Made by a program: the position numbers and the translations under genes. A DNA stretch of 64,000 nucleotides from the NCBI GenBank assembly GCA_964291445.2, contig OZ219862.1, positions 496,001 through 560,000 on the forward strand, read 5' to 3'. The stretch comes from JAPOXR01 sp964291445 (GTDB lineage Bacteria > Pseudomonadota > Alphaproteobacteria > Rhodobacterales > Rhodobacteraceae). The notes beneath the pieces were generated by a model. That model had not been told where the DNA came from. It worked only from the letters and a program-made list of their open reading frames with translations, and did not search any database. How positions within the stretch are numbered: position 1 is the stretch's first letter; the number at the start of each line of letters is the position of its first letter. This document shows, piece by piece, positions 63,669 to 64,000 of this stretch.

Positions 63669-64000
63669 TCACTTGCAATTCCCGTCAGCCGGGCTTGCCA
63701 GAGCGGCGGCAGTCCTTGAGCCGTAGATCCCGTCCGACACCAGTCCCCGGCTTTCCTGAAATCGCTTGAGAACTGCACGCGTGCCAGGTCCGTCCTGTCC
63801 GTCGGCAAACCCGTCAGGGAGTCCCTTGCAATGTGTCATAAGCGCTTGCTGCATGGCTTGCACCTCGCTGCCGGGCGTCGTCGGTGCGGATTCTCCGCGG
63901 TAGAGACAGGTGGTCGGGCCCCCGCCCCCGGTATACGAGAACCGGGGAGCCGGATTTTCCTCCAGCCAGGAATTCATCCTTGTGCTGGCCGGATGGTGTG
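63669..64000 (-). CDS. Peptidoglycan-binding domain protein (5' end possibly outside window)
   Basis: The C-terminal ~60 residues form a PG_binding_1 domain: AMQQALMTHCKGLPDG, then GPGTRAVLKRFQESRGL and SDGIYGSRTAAALA. An ATG at 63977 could start a 102-aa protein, but the frame remains open to the window edge, so the gene may be longer. The preceding GGGGPTTCLYRGES part is not recognised. It is probably an envelope protein or part of a muralytic enzyme. Confidence 0.7.
   Translation of the reverse strand, partial: HHPASTRMNSWLEENPAPRFSYTGGGGPTTCLYRGESAPTTPGSEVQAMQQALMTHCKGLPDGFADGQDGPGTRAVLKRFQESRGLVSDGIYGSRTAAALASPADGNCK

Overview
The window is a chromosomal segment of a high-GC alphaproteobacterium. 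The evidence is a complete 14-gene complex I operon continuing into birA, coaX and RNase J, the dnaB-alr-cvpA block, and the components of the tat/serS/surE/pcm/yajC/secDF cluster that alphaproteobacteria usually keep together. A Rhodospirillales-like lineage is plausible, but no rRNA or tRNA gene is present to place it.

Layout. 1-5208 (+): the 3' end of dnaB, alr, mlaE-mlaF, cvpA and an SDR. 5224-8710 (-): der, bamB and a YfgM-like TPR protein (outer-membrane assembly). 9143-14034 (+): an RND efflux adaptor and an unusually long RND permease. 14059-18919: a LysM protein with long repeats (-), a LOG-family hydrolase (+), rarD (-) and sodB (-). 18997-23240 (-): yajC, secD, secF, a TauE-like permease and an Mth938-like protein. 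23521-28313 (+): serS, surE, pcm, an NlpD-like lipoprotein and an SDR. 28320-30852 (-): tatA, tatB, tatC and a DUF815 ATPase. 30968-33089 (-): an orphan Fe3+-type ABC ATPase and a non-canonical SDR. 33418-34866 (+): a DEAD-box RNA helicase.

35388-44659 (+) is the accessory region. It holds two overlapping, translationally coupled giant genes whose base composition is visibly more AT-rich than their neighbours. They encode a ~1071-aa protein without recognisable catalytic motifs and a ~2019-aa DEAH helicase with a DUF1998 region. The pair matches the architecture of the two-gene type III Druantia anti-phage system (druH-druE). It is therefore probably a divergent member of a known system rather than an entirely new one. 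The C-terminal ~400 residues of DruE and all of DruH remain functionally undescribed from sequence.

44763-62262 (-): rnj, coaX, birA and nuoN back to nuoA, a tightly packed operon with many 4-base overlaps. 62616-63347 (+): an N-formylglutamate amidohydrolase. 63669 to the window end (-): a peptidoglycan-binding-domain protein that may continue beyond the window.

Points outside the defence island that merit attention are: an in-frame stop inside tatB whose lost tail still ends in an ATGA overlap with tatC; two identical 324-bp repeats plus a doubly frameshifted third copy in the LysM protein; a 50-bp tandem duplication that creates a micro-ORF coupled to rarD; and a long stem-loop just upstream of the DEAD-box helicase.
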